Below are positions 15,435-23,590 of a DNA stretch of 64,000 bases, one piece after another. Every line of letters begins with the position of its first letter. Position 1 is the first letter of the stretch. The notes beneath the pieces were generated by a model. The model did no database searches. It was not told where the DNA came from and saw only the letters and a program-made list of their open reading frames with translations. The position numbers and the translations under genes were made by a program. The DNA is from WVXT01 sp964403285 (GTDB taxonomy: Bacteria > UBA6262 > WVXT01). The stretch is from positions 1-64,000 of the forward strand of contig CAYOFG010000005.1 in NCBI GenBank assembly GCA_964403285.1, written 5' to 3'.

Positions 15435-17981
15435 TTGGAAAGAACATCTCAACCAGATGTCTTCTTGGTTAATATTGTATATAAATATACAGGACTTCTC
15501 GCTGGCATGGTGTGGCCATTAATACTAATTTTGAGAGAAATTCCACTTAGTAAATTCCCGCAAACATTTTCAGTTATCTTTTTAATAGTTGTTTTTAATA
15601 TTGCCAGTAGCAAAATGATGCTCAAAGGTAAGTTTCTAAAATTGAATAAGCTACTCATGGGACTACTGAATATTCTTTTCGTGACCCTTCTGGTCTACTA
15701 CTCAGGCGGTTACAAGTCGAACCTCTGGGTGATGTTTTTATTGCCCCTGATAATAGTTTCCTTGTTGTATTCGCTAAAGGAGGTGATTGTCGCTGCATCT
15801 TTTGTAACGATAATTTGTAGCCTCTTCTACTTTCTCCAGACCGAGAAAATTCAATTTGAGGGTGTTGCCTGGCTATTGTTGAAGAGTAGCATATTTTTTG
15901 TTGTAAGTCTAATCTTCAAAAAGATTGTAGAGTTAGAGACAAAACATAGGGAGGCTTTTCAGGAGAAGAGCCGCGAGCTAATTAAAACTCGGGATTATAC
16001 GGACAACATTGTTAGGAATATGTTAGATTCTCTAATTGTAATTAGCCCTGATGCTAAGATAGAAAGGATAAATAAGGCAGCACTTGATATTTTGAATTAT
16101 AACGAAAGGGAACTGATAAAAAAGCCAGTTACCAAAATTTTTTCTCAGAAAGACGGAGAACTCTTACAGGGTCGCCAATGGGGGGAGTTGCTAAACAAAG
16201 GTTTCGTCAGGGATTTCGAGTTGACTTATGTAACTAAAAGAGGAGACAGAATTCCCGTAAGTCTTAGTGGCTCGGTAATGAGGGATGGTGAGGGGAAGAC
16301 CGAGGCTGTTGTGGCAGTAGTTAGAGATATGCGGGCTCTGAAGACTCTAATTGCAGGTTTAGAGAAAGCAGGAAGAGAGATTAGAGAGTATAGCCAGAGT
16401 CTGGAAAGGAAGGTTGATGAGAGAACCAAAGAGATAAAAAAGCATGCTCATGAGTTTTCTATCATTTATGAAATAAACAAAGGTATCAGCTACACCCTTG
16501 ATATCCGCCAAATTTTAGAAACGATAATGGGTTCACTCCATAGACTGATAGACTACGATGTTTTCGCATCATTATTGATAGAAGGAGGGAAAGGAGAATT
16601 AATCATAGAATCCTGCCATTCACTAGATGAGAGGTTTCTTCAGGCGGTCAAGTTGAATCTGGCAGGTGTAGCGAATTCTCTTCTCGGCCGGGATGTAAAA
16701 GTTGAAGATTTAAGAGTTACTTTGAGAAAGGAGAAAAGTTTCAGGCTTCGGCAACAAGTTGAAGGAGAATTGGAATCTTTCCTTAACGTACCTTTGGTTA
16801 TTGAAAATCTTCCCCTGGGGATTCTGCACATAAGCAGTTTTAGAAAGAATGCATTTTCTGAAGATGACATCAGAATACTTCACACCATTGCCGACCAGGT
16901 GGCTTCTGCACATAAGAAACTGAAGGAGTTAATCTCCAAAGAGAAGAGAAAAATTGAATCGATGGTGGAGAGTATGGGTGAAGGGGTAATAATGACTGAT
17001 GAGAGTGACAATCCGCTGGTGTTGAATCCTGCAGCAAAGGGGATGCTGGGAATCTCTTCCATAGATAGTATGAGCGATGAGGAAATGTGGAATTATTTTG
17101 GAAAGCTTAAACTGGGCAGATTGTATCAAAAACTTTCCCAACAGGCAGGTGACGGGGTGGTTACTGAGGATGTGGATTTAGACGAACCTAAGCCAATTAC
17201 TTTAAAAGTCACCTCTTCCCTGGTAAGGAATCACCTGGGCGAGAGACTGGGAGTGGTGACTGTATTGCGAGATGTTACTAAAGAGAAAGAGCTTGACCGC
17301 ATGAAATCCGACTTCATTTCCTTCGTCTCTCACGAGTTACGTACTCCCCTTACAATTGTAAAGGGGTTTGCGACCATTATGTTGGACGATGCATCGGACA
17401 GGCTTACCAGAGAGCAAAAGGAACAGTTATCCTATATCAATGAGAGTATCGACCACCTTTCCCGTATAATTTCCAATCTCCTGGACATTTCCAAAATAGA
17501 AGCGGGAAAGTTGCGGCTGGAAAAGAAGAGCGTAGATATTGTCTCCTTAATTAAAAAGGTGTTACGTTCATTCAGGCTATATGCCAAAAGTAAAGAGATT
17601 AAATTGGAGACTTCTTTTGCTACAAAATTGTCCCTTGTTTCGGCTGACCCCGACCGCCTGACACAAGTACTTACGAATCTTATTGACAATGCCATTAAAT
17701 TCTCTCACAAGAATGGAGAAGTTTTTATCAAAGCAAAAGAGGAGAAAGATGTTATTGAAGTCAGTGTCGCCGATTCGGGAATAGGTATCTCTCCAGAAAA
17801 TTTCAATAGAATCTTCAATAAATTCCAGAGAGTAGAGAAGGGAATTAGTTCCAAGTTGAGAGGGACAGGACTGGGACTGCCCATTTCCCGGGAGATTATT
17901 CAACTTCACGGCGGTAAAATCTGGGTAGAAAGCGAAGAAGGAAGAGGCAGTAAGTTCATTTTTACCCTTCCCCAACAATGA
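15435..17981 (+). CDS. Membrane sensor histidine kinase, multi-TM-PAS-GAF-PAS-DHp-CA
   Basis: 848 residues, TTG start with GGAGGG upstream. About six membrane segments in residues 15-170 with almost no extracellular loops, so it likely senses within the membrane. Then PAS (185-300), coiled coil, GAF (340-490), PAS (500-610), DHp with H633 (FVSHELRTPLTIVKG) and ATPase (NLIDNAIKFS, DSGIGI, GTGLGLPISREI). All boxes intact; WalK/VicK-like core. It starts 11 bp after the His-less protein and is followed by four receiver genes, so this run could be one multi-step relay. Confidence 0.93.
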   Translation: MERTSQPDVFLVNIVYKYTGLLAGMVWPLILILREIPLSKFPQTFSVIFLIVVFNIASSKMMLKGKFLKLNKLLMGLLNILFVTLLVYYSGGYKSNLWVMFLLPLIIVSLLYSLKEVIVAASFVTIICSLFYFLQTEKIQFEGVAWLLLKSSIFFVVSLIFKKIVELETKHREAFQEKSRELIKTRDYTDNIVRNMLDSLIVISPDAKIERINKAALDILNYNERELIKKPVTKIFSQKDGELLQGRQWGELLNKGFVRDFELTYVTKRGDRIPVSLSGSVMRDGEGKTEAVVAVVRDMRALKTLIAGLEKAGREIREYSQSLERKVDERTKEIKKHAHEFSIIYEINKGISYTLDIRQILETIMGSLHRLIDYDVFASLLIEGGKGELIIESCHSLDERFLQAVKLNLAGVANSLLGRDVKVEDLRVTLRKEKSFRLRQQVEGELESFLNVPLVIENLPLGILHISSFRKNAFSEDDIRILHTIADQVASAHKKLKELISKEKRKIESMVESMGEGVIMTDESDNPLVLNPAAKGMLGISSIDSMSDEEMWNYFGKLKLGRLYQKLSQQAGDGVVTEDVDLDEPKPITLKVTSSLVRNHLGERLGVVTVLRDVTKEKELDRMKSDFISFVSHELRTPLTIVKGFATIMLDDASDRLTREQKEQLSYINESIDHLSRIISNLLDISKIEAGKLRLEKKSVDIVSLIKKVLRSFRLYAKSKEIKLETSFATKLSLVSADPDRLTQVLTNLIDNAIKFSHKNGEVFIKAKEEKDVIEVSVADSGIGISPENFNRIFNKFQRVEKGISSKLRGTGLGLPISREIIQLHGGKIWVESEEGRGSKFIFTLPQQ

Positions 17982-17997
17982 ATGAAAAGTCTGGAGT

Positions 17998-18014
17998 CCC
18001 CGATTTCATCGGGG
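17998..18014. repeat. Small palindrome between kinase and receiver genes
   Basis: CCCCGATTTCATCGGGG; a 7-bp stem without a T-tract. Probably a REP-like remnant rather than a terminator. Confidence 0.4.
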
Positions 18015-18042
18015 GAGGTTGGAGTGTCATTTGTAGGCATCT

Positions 18043-18456
18043 ATGAAGATGAAAAAAAAGATTTTAGTCATTGATGATGAACCTCTGGTAGTTGAGGTTC
18101 TAAAGATTAGGTTGAAAATGAATAATTACGAAGTCATCACAGCCAGCGATGGCACGGAGGGGATAGAAAGGGCAGTGACGGAAAAGCCAGACCTCATCAT
18201 TTTGGACGTAGTAATGCCCGGGCTGGATGGTTACCAGGTCTGCCAAAAATTGAAAGAAGATACAAACACCAAGACAATACCCGTTATTATGTTAACAGCG
18301 CTTGGTCAATCCCCGGGGAGAAAAAAAGGATACTCTGCGGGAGCTCAAGATTATATTTTTAAACCCTTTGACGATGAAGAGTTACTAAATAGCGTAGAAA
18401 AAGCCCTAAAATACAAGATGATAAATTCTTCAAAGAAAAGAAGAAATGCAAACTAA
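18043..18456 (+). CDS. Single-domain response regulator
   Basis: 137 residues. Receiver with D11-D12, phospho-acceptor D55 (LIILDVVMPG), MLTALG switch and FKPFDDEEL. The short basic tail ends in KKRRNAN. It is the first of four consecutive receiver genes downstream of the 15435 kinase. The sequence resembles the receivers of PleD/CheY-like proteins (YQVCQKLK), different from the NtrC-like type (LRQIK) of the 500 and 4735 proteins. No good ribosome site is seen; ATG 18049 is an alternative start. Confidence 0.9.
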   Translation: MKMKKKILVIDDEPLVVEVLKIRLKMNNYEVITASDGTEGIERAVTEKPDLIILDVVMPGLDGYQVCQKLKEDTNTKTIPVIMLTALGQSPGRKKGYSAGAQDYIFKPFDDEELLNSVEKALKYKMINSSKKRRNAN

Positions 18457-18468
18457 CGGGGTGCTCAA

Positions 18469-18870
18469 TTGGGTGTTCTAGTAAAGATTCTCGTTGTTGA
18501 TGATGAGATAGAGGTGAGGGAATTATGTCGCAGGATATTTAACAAAGAGGGATACGTAGTGCACCTGGCGGTGAACGGGCAAGAAGCACTGGAGATTTTG
18601 CAGAATAACAGCTACCATGTGGCTGTTGTTGATTTAAAAATGCCCAATATAGACGGGATGAAAGTCCTTGAAAAGATAAAGGAAAATTATCCCCAGACTG
18701 ACGTGATTATTATTACCGGCTTTGGGACTATAAAGTCGGCAGTAGAGGCAATTCAGCGAGGAGCATCCAATTATCTTCCCAAGCCATTCGAAATTGAAGA
18801 ACTGAATGGAGCGATTAAAAATTGCCTGTCCAGGCAGAGCCTAATTGACGAAGGAGGAAGTGGAAGCTAA
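18469..18870 (+). CDS. Single-domain response regulator (NtrC-like receiver)
   Basis: 133 residues, TTG start behind GGGGTG. Receiver with D11-D12, phospho-acceptor D55 (VAVVDLKMPN), IITGFGT and LPKPFEIEEL. No output domain; it ends with a short Gly/Ser tail. Twelve bp after the previous receiver and directly joined (stop TAA, then GTG) to the next. Likely an intermediate in a phosphorelay. Confidence 0.9.
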   Translation: MGVLVKILVVDDEIEVRELCRRIFNKEGYVVHLAVNGQEALEILQNNSYHVAVVDLKMPNIDGMKVLEKIKENYPQTDVIIITGFGTIKSAVEAIQRGASNYLPKPFEIEELNGAIKNCLSRQSLIDEGGSGS

Positions 18871-19236
18871 GTGAAGAAACCCAAAGTTCTGGTTGTGGAT
18901 GATGAACCGGATATCTGTGAAATTTTGGGAGTGTTTCTGGAAGATAATGGTTACCACTTTCTCCAGGCTAGCGATGGAAAACAAGCGATAGCCAAGGTAG
19001 AAAAGGAGAAGCCAGAAATAGTAATCCTGGATGTAGCTATGCCCAAAATGAGTGGGTTAGAAGTTCTTCGTAGAATAAAAAAGGATAATAAAGAAACAAA
19101 TGTAATCTTGATTACCGCGTACCAGGATGCGGAAAAGGTTGTAGAGGCATTCCATTTAGGTGCTGACGACCTCGTATTTAAACCCTTTAACTTTAAATAT
19201 TTAAGAAAAGTCCTCTCATCAAAAATTAGTGGTTAA
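18871..19236 (+). CDS. Single-domain response regulator
   Basis: 121 residues, GTG start immediately after the TAA of the preceding receiver, with GGAGGAAGTGG upstream. Receiver with D10-D11, phospho-acceptor D54 (VILDVAMPKM), LITAYQ and FKPFNFKYL. No output domain. Tight spacing shows cotranscription with 18469 and probably fixed stoichiometry between the two. Confidence 0.9.
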   Translation: MKKPKVLVVDDEPDICEILGVFLEDNGYHFLQASDGKQAIAKVEKEKPEIVILDVAMPKMSGLEVLRRIKKDNKETNVILITAYQDAEKVVEAFHLGADDLVFKPFNFKYLRKVLSSKISG

Positions 19237-19307
19237 CAAAATTCCTGATTCCCCTCTCAGCTATACCTATCTAAAGATATGACTTCCCGAATCTAAAAAG
19301 GAAAATT

Positions 19308-20237
19308 ATGAAGAGCAGAATACTGGTTGTTGATGATGAGTTGAGCATTGTCGATTTCCTTGGTGGACAACTGGCAAACAGAGGATATGATGTCCTAAAA
19401 GCTTTCGATGGAGAGGAGGGCATTGATTTAGCCAAGAAAGAATTGCCGGACCTTGTGCTTCTGGACGTGCGTATGCCCAAAATGGATGGATTTGAAATCT
19501 GCCGAAAACTGAGAGAAGACCGTATGACTTATCTTATTCCCGTGATAATGATCACGGGGAAAAGGGAACAGGAAGATAAGATTACAGGGATTAAGTCTGG
19601 GGCTGACGATTATGTCACTAAACCCTTTGACCTACCGGAATTATTAGCCAGAATAGAAGGAGTTCTCTGGCGGACAAAGGTAGGAAAGGGAAGTAACCCC
19701 TTAACGGGCTTACCAGGGGCTCCGTCAATTGAGTATGAAATAAGCAAAAGGATAAACAATAGGAGTAAATATGCGGTTTGCTATCTCGATTTAGATAATT
19801 TTAAAGCATACAATGACAAATATGGATATGACCAGGGAGATAAAGTTATTGTCTTTACAGCTAAGGTTTTAATTCAGGCAATAACTAAGGAAGGAAATGC
19901 AGATGACTTTCTTGGCCACATTGGCGGTGATGATTTTATTATAGTGACCACTCCCGAGAGAGTGGAAAGTATATGTAGAGTGGTCATTGATAATTTTGAC
20001 CTCAATATTCCCGTATTCTATGCTGAAGAAGATATAAAGAAAGGTTACATTGAGACGATTGACCGTAGAGGTAATCTCCATAGGTTCCCCTTTATGACCC
20101 TTTCTATAGGGGTGTCCACCAATGAGAGGCGAACTTTTAATAGTCCCCTGGAGGTATCAGCCATAGCCACTGAAATGAAACAATATGCCAAGACCTTTAC
20201 GGGCAGTAACTATAAAGAAGATAGAAGAACTGGTTAA
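19308..20237 (+). CDS. Response regulator REC-GGDEF (GGDDF variant), putative diguanylate cyclase
   Basis: 309 residues, AGGA site. Receiver 1-118 (phospho-acceptor D53, TKPFDLPEL) followed by a GGDEF-family domain: LTGLPG, DLDNFKAYNDKYG, GDKVI, and the signature reads GGDDF (206-210) instead of GGDEF/GGEEF. No RxxD inhibitory site precedes it. The substrate-binding elements are good, so it could make c-di-GMP when phosphorylated, but the third acidic position differs from most proven enzymes and it may be a degenerate nucleotide sensor. It is the only c-di-GMP-enzyme-like gene in this window and lies about 5 kb before two c-di-GMP-riboswitch genes. Whether it is active is open. Confidence 0.85.
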   Translation: MKSRILVVDDELSIVDFLGGQLANRGYDVLKAFDGEEGIDLAKKELPDLVLLDVRMPKMDGFEICRKLREDRMTYLIPVIMITGKREQEDKITGIKSGADDYVTKPFDLPELLARIEGVLWRTKVGKGSNPLTGLPGAPSIEYEISKRINNRSKYAVCYLDLDNFKAYNDKYGYDQGDKVIVFTAKVLIQAITKEGNADDFLGHIGGDDFIIVTTPERVESICRVVIDNFDLNIPVFYAEEDIKKGYIETIDRRGNLHRFPFMTLSIGVSTNERRTFNSPLEVSAIATEMKQYAKTFTGSNYKEDRRTG

Positions 20238-20239
20238 TA

Positions 20240-20507
20240 AAAAGTGACAGGTAGTTTTTTTTGGTCTCTGAAAAAGTCCTCCTCGATGTCTTTGCGAGGA
20301 GCAAAGCGGTTGCGAGGCGAAGCCGAAGCAAACTCGTGCGGAATTACGAGATTGCTTCACTTCGTTCGCAATGACACTTTGTGTCAGATTGCCACGCCCT
20401 TCGGGCTCGTCCCGACTTTCAATCGGGAACAGACCAAAGTCAATACTTTTTCAGAGACCTTTTTTTAAGCGATATCAAGAGAAAAAAGTACCTGTCACCT
20501 TTTTTTA
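20240..20507. repeat. REP-like inverted repeat split by a MITE
   Basis: AAAGTGACAGGTAG at 20240 and GTACCTGTCACCTTTTTT at 20490 are the two arms of a palindrome found elsewhere intact (53358-53407). MITE copy 2 lies between them inside a T-tract. This occupies most of the 363-bp gap between 20237 and 20600. Confidence 0.65.
20263..20459. mobile_element. MITE-like element, copy 2
   Basis: 197 bp with the same 15-bp ends GGTCTCTGAAAAAGT / ACTTTTTCAGAGACC. Flanked on both sides by runs of T, as if a T-tract had been duplicated on insertion. Confidence 0.8.
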
Positions 20508-20511
20508 GAAA

Positions 20512-20540
20512 TTGACAGGCAAATATAATAAGTGTATAAT
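20512..20540 (+). promoter_or_regulatory. Sigma70-type promoter of the trehalose operon
   Basis: TTGACA (20512-20517), 17 bp, TATAAT (20535-20540): a consensus promoter 60 bp before otsA. Confidence 0.85.
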
Positions 20541-20599
20541 ACAAAAAAGATAGCCCCACCGTTTATCACGTTTATCAAAATAGTAGGAGAAAAATATAA

Positions 20600-22063
20600 A
20601 TGTGGACGAAAGAAAACTTAGAGGATACAATTAAAAATAAATTTGGTGGTTATGATTTTATCGTTGTTTCCAACCGAGAGCCATACGTCCATGAATATTC
20701 GGGCAAGAAAGTCAGATGCGTGAAGTCTATTGGAGGTCTCACTACTGCCATTGATCCAATAATGAAGGCTTGTAAGGGTGTTTGGGTTGCTTATGGAAGT
20801 GGAGATGCTGACAAGGATGTTGTGGATAAAAGTAACAAAATTAAGGTTCCTCCTGAGGACCCGAAGTATAGTTTAAAGAGAATATGGATGACCAAGGAAG
20901 AGGAGAACGGTTTCTATTACGGCTATGCGAATCAAGTTCTTTGGCCATTATCTCACATCGCCTATCGCCAGCCAATTTTTGACGCCTCCCATTGGGAGTA
21001 TTACCAGAAAGTCAACCAGAAGTTTGCCGAAGCTATTCTGGAAGAGAAAAGAGATAAGAAATTGTTCGTCTGGCTCCAGGATTACCATCTAAGTATATGT
21101 GCGAAAATTATCAAGGAGAAAAATCCCGATGCAATTGTCTCTCTATTCTGGCATATTCCCTGGCCCAACCCGGAGGTATTCAGGATATGTCCCCAGAAAA
21201 AGGAACTCCTGGAAGGGCTTTTAGCCAACGACCTTCTGGGATTCCACCTTCGCTACCATTGCCTCAACTTTCTGGATACCGTAAGCCAGGAATTGGAAGC
21301 CAAAGTCAATCGTGAAGAGTCTTCTGTTACCTATAGGGACCATAAGACTTTAGTGAGACCGTTTCCCATCAGCGTCGATGCCGCGGGTATCTCACAGATG
21401 GCTAATAGTAAAGAAGTTAAAGAAAAAATGAAAAGCCTTCCGGAAGAGATAGACCCACCTTATGAAATCCTCTGTCTGAGTATAGATAGGGTTGATTATA
21501 CTAAGGGAATTTTGGAAAAAATCAGAGGAGTGGATAGATTTTTAGAGAAGTATCCCGAATACCAGGGGCGGTTCGTGTTCGTTCAGCTGGGGGCACTGAG
21601 TCGATTGCACATCAAGACTTACAAGCAATTAATAGATGATATCCAGTCCCTGGCTGAAGATGTGAATTGGAAATACCGTTCTGGCTACTGGTATCCCATT
21701 GTCCTCATCAATCGCCGGCTCGATTATACAACGCACCTCGCCTACTATCGCGCTTGCGACCTGTTCCTGGTAGGTTCTCTCCATGACGGAATGAACTTGG
21801 TTGCCAAAGAGTACAATATGGCTAACGTAGACCTTAATGGAATGCTCGTTTTGAGCCAGTTTACAGGCGCAGCGAGAGAATTAAAGGATGCTATTTTGAT
21901 AAATCCTTTTGACACTGAAGGATTTGCCGATGCGATTTACTCTGCAGTTACGATGCCAGAGGAGGAGAGAAAAAAACGGGTGAGAAATATGCGGAAGATC
22001 ATCCTGGAAAATAACATTTATAAATGGGCAGGGAAATTCATCCTCCAGTTAAGCGAATTATAA
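20600..22063 (+). CDS. otsA: Trehalose-6-phosphate synthase (GT20)
   Basis: 487 residues, AGGAGA site. Transfers glucose from a nucleotide sugar to glucose-6-phosphate. Family landmarks: VVSNREPY at the N-terminus, SIGGLTTA (UDP-glucose loop), WLQDYHL, FWHIPWPNPE, LLGFHLRYH, DRVDYTKGI, and the nucleotide-sugar site HDGMNLVAKEY with VLSQFTGAARELKDA near the C-terminus. Length is normal for OtsA. A close relative, glucosylglycerol-phosphate synthase, shares these motifs, so the acceptor is not proven, but an otsB follows directly. A consensus promoter precedes the gene. Trehalose would serve as osmo- or desiccation protectant. Confidence 0.92.
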   Translation: MWTKENLEDTIKNKFGGYDFIVVSNREPYVHEYSGKKVRCVKSIGGLTTAIDPIMKACKGVWVAYGSGDADKDVVDKSNKIKVPPEDPKYSLKRIWMTKEEENGFYYGYANQVLWPLSHIAYRQPIFDASHWEYYQKVNQKFAEAILEEKRDKKLFVWLQDYHLSICAKIIKEKNPDAIVSLFWHIPWPNPEVFRICPQKKELLEGLLANDLLGFHLRYHCLNFLDTVSQELEAKVNREESSVTYRDHKTLVRPFPISVDAAGISQMANSKEVKEKMKSLPEEIDPPYEILCLSIDRVDYTKGILEKIRGVDRFLEKYPEYQGRFVFVQLGALSRLHIKTYKQLIDDIQSLAEDVNWKYRSGYWYPIVLINRRLDYTTHLAYYRACDLFLVGSLHDGMNLVAKEYNMANVDLNGMLVLSQFTGAARELKDAILINPFDTEGFADAIYSAVTMPEEERKKRVRNMRKIILENNIYKWAGKFILQLSEL

Positions 22064-22089
22064 AATAAGTCTTGAGCAGGATAAGTATC

Positions 22090-22917
22090 GTGAAATATGT
22101 TTTCCATGTTTGGCAAAATATTGAAAGGAGATTGTTCTCAGCTAAGAGGATACTTCTTCTTTTGGACTTCGACGGCACACTGACTCCCATTGTCGATCGT
22201 CCTGGGAAGGCGGAACTCCCTTCAGAGATGGAAGGAATTCTGAAATTTCTTACAAGAAAGAGAAGATTCGAGGTTGCTATTATAAGCGGAAGGTCTCTTT
22301 ATGACTTAAAACAAAAAATCAAGATAAGGAACATAATTTATGTGGGAAATCATGGATTGGAGATAGAAAGGAAGGGAAAAAAATTTATCTATCCCCAAGC
22401 CTCAAAATCAATCCCCACTATGAAGGAACTAAAGAAAATTCTAAAAGCAAGACTTGGTTCTATTAGAGGAACAATTATTGAAGATAAGAGAGTAGGCTTA
22501 GCTGTACATTATAGAGGGGTAAAGAATTCCGACGTGCCAGAATTAAAGAGGACCGTGAGAGAAGTTTTCAGTCCGTTTATGGAAAAGAGGAAGATAAGAG
22601 TTGGCCATGGGAAAAAAATGGTTGAGGCAAAACCTCCTATTATGTGGGATAAGGGGAAAGCGGCTTCTCTGCTTATAAATTCTTTCAGGCAAGAGAAACC
22701 TCTTCCCATCTATTTAGGAGATGATAAGACAGACGAAGATGCTTTTTCCTCGCTGGATGGGAAAGGGATTACTGTTTTCGTGGGAAAACCCGGGAAATCA
22801 AAAGCGAATTTTTTTCTCAAGAATATTCGTGAAGTGGGGATTTTCCTGAAGAGGCTTTCTGCTTTGAAGGTAGGAGGTCATAAACCAAGTGCACAAGAAA
22901 ACGGGCCGCCTGGTTAA
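22090..22917 (+). CDS. otsB: Trehalose-6-phosphate phosphatase
   Basis: 275 residues from GTG 22090, which has AGGA eight bases upstream; an in-frame TTG at 22072 lacks a site. HAD-superfamily phosphatase: motif I LLLDFDGTLTPI with the nucleophile Asp, GNHGLEIE typical of T6P phosphatases, and motif IV GDDKTDEDAF. Removes phosphate from trehalose-6-phosphate made by the preceding otsA, from which it is about 25 bp away. Its 3' end overlaps the next gene by 29 bp. Confidence 0.92.
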   Translation: MKYVFHVWQNIERRLFSAKRILLLLDFDGTLTPIVDRPGKAELPSEMEGILKFLTRKRRFEVAIISGRSLYDLKQKIKIRNIIYVGNHGLEIERKGKKFIYPQASKSIPTMKELKKILKARLGSIRGTIIEDKRVGLAVHYRGVKNSDVPELKRTVREVFSPFMEKRKIRVGHGKKMVEAKPPIMWDKGKAASLLINSFRQEKPLPIYLGDDKTDEDAFSSLDGKGITVFVGKPGKSKANFFLKNIREVGIFLKRLSALKVGGHKPSAQENGPPG

Positions 22918-23590
22918 GGCCAGAGAGCCATTCCATTTCTATACCAGGCTTAATTTAATTGAGTTTACGGGTAAGAAAGCCACCAATTTGCGCGAGCTGG
23001 TAGAGATAATGAAAGAAGTACCGGGTTCGGTTATCTACCACCATACGCACCATTATCTGCAACAGCACCTTTATCTCTCACCGGAACCTCCCAACGACTT
23101 TGCCTACTGGGTTACCTATATTCTTCGCGAGGATGAATTGGGAGAAGAGATTGCCAGTATTGACCTCTGCAAATTTTCTACGATTCGCTCCCTGAGAGAA
23201 AAAATTATAGAGACCATTGAACAGCATCTTGCCCAAAACCCTGAACCGCTACGCACGGCACTCCCGGGAGGAGAATTCCATTTCCTTAAGACGATTACCT
23301 TTATTCTGCCTACTCCTTATGTTGCGGGTGACCTATTAGAGTTTCTGGAATCTATCAAGAAAATTTCTATCCATTCAATCTACTTCCATATGTTTGAGGC
23401 GAAACTAAGGTTAGAAAAAGGAGAAAACGATTTTTCTCGCTGGATTGAAGATATGCTGGGAGAGAAGGAACTTGCCGAGGAGATTGCCCGACTCGACCCT
23501 TATACTTTTACTATGGAAGGTTTGCGGGGTGAACTCTCAAGACTAATTGCCAAGTATATTCCTGGAGAAATAATCGAATGTCAACAATAA
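22889..23590 (+). CDS. DUF5752-family protein of the trehalose operon
   Basis: 233 residues, GTG start with AGGAGG upstream. Matches the DUF5752 family: FHFYTRLNLIEFTGKKATNL followed by LRELVEIM, VIYHHTHHYLQQH and repeated Y/F-W-I-x-E/D-x-L-x-E-x-E blocks. The sequence is two-fold internally similar (about residues 10-115 and 130-230; compare DFAYWVTYILREDELGEEIA with DFSRWIEDMLGEKELAEEIA). No catalytic motif is known. It overlaps otsB and the TreT-like gene, so it is translationally coupled to both; a regulatory or complex-forming role in trehalose synthesis is plausible but inferred from context only. Confidence 0.75.
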   Translation: MHKKTGRLVKAREPFHFYTRLNLIEFTGKKATNLRELVEIMKEVPGSVIYHHTHHYLQQHLYLSPEPPNDFAYWVTYILREDELGEEIASIDLCKFSTIRSLREKIIETIEQHLAQNPEPLRTALPGGEFHFLKTITFILPTPYVAGDLLEFLESIKKISIHSIYFHMFEAKLRLEKGENDFSRWIEDMLGEKELAEEIARLDPYTFTMEGLRGELSRLIAKYIPGEIIECQQ

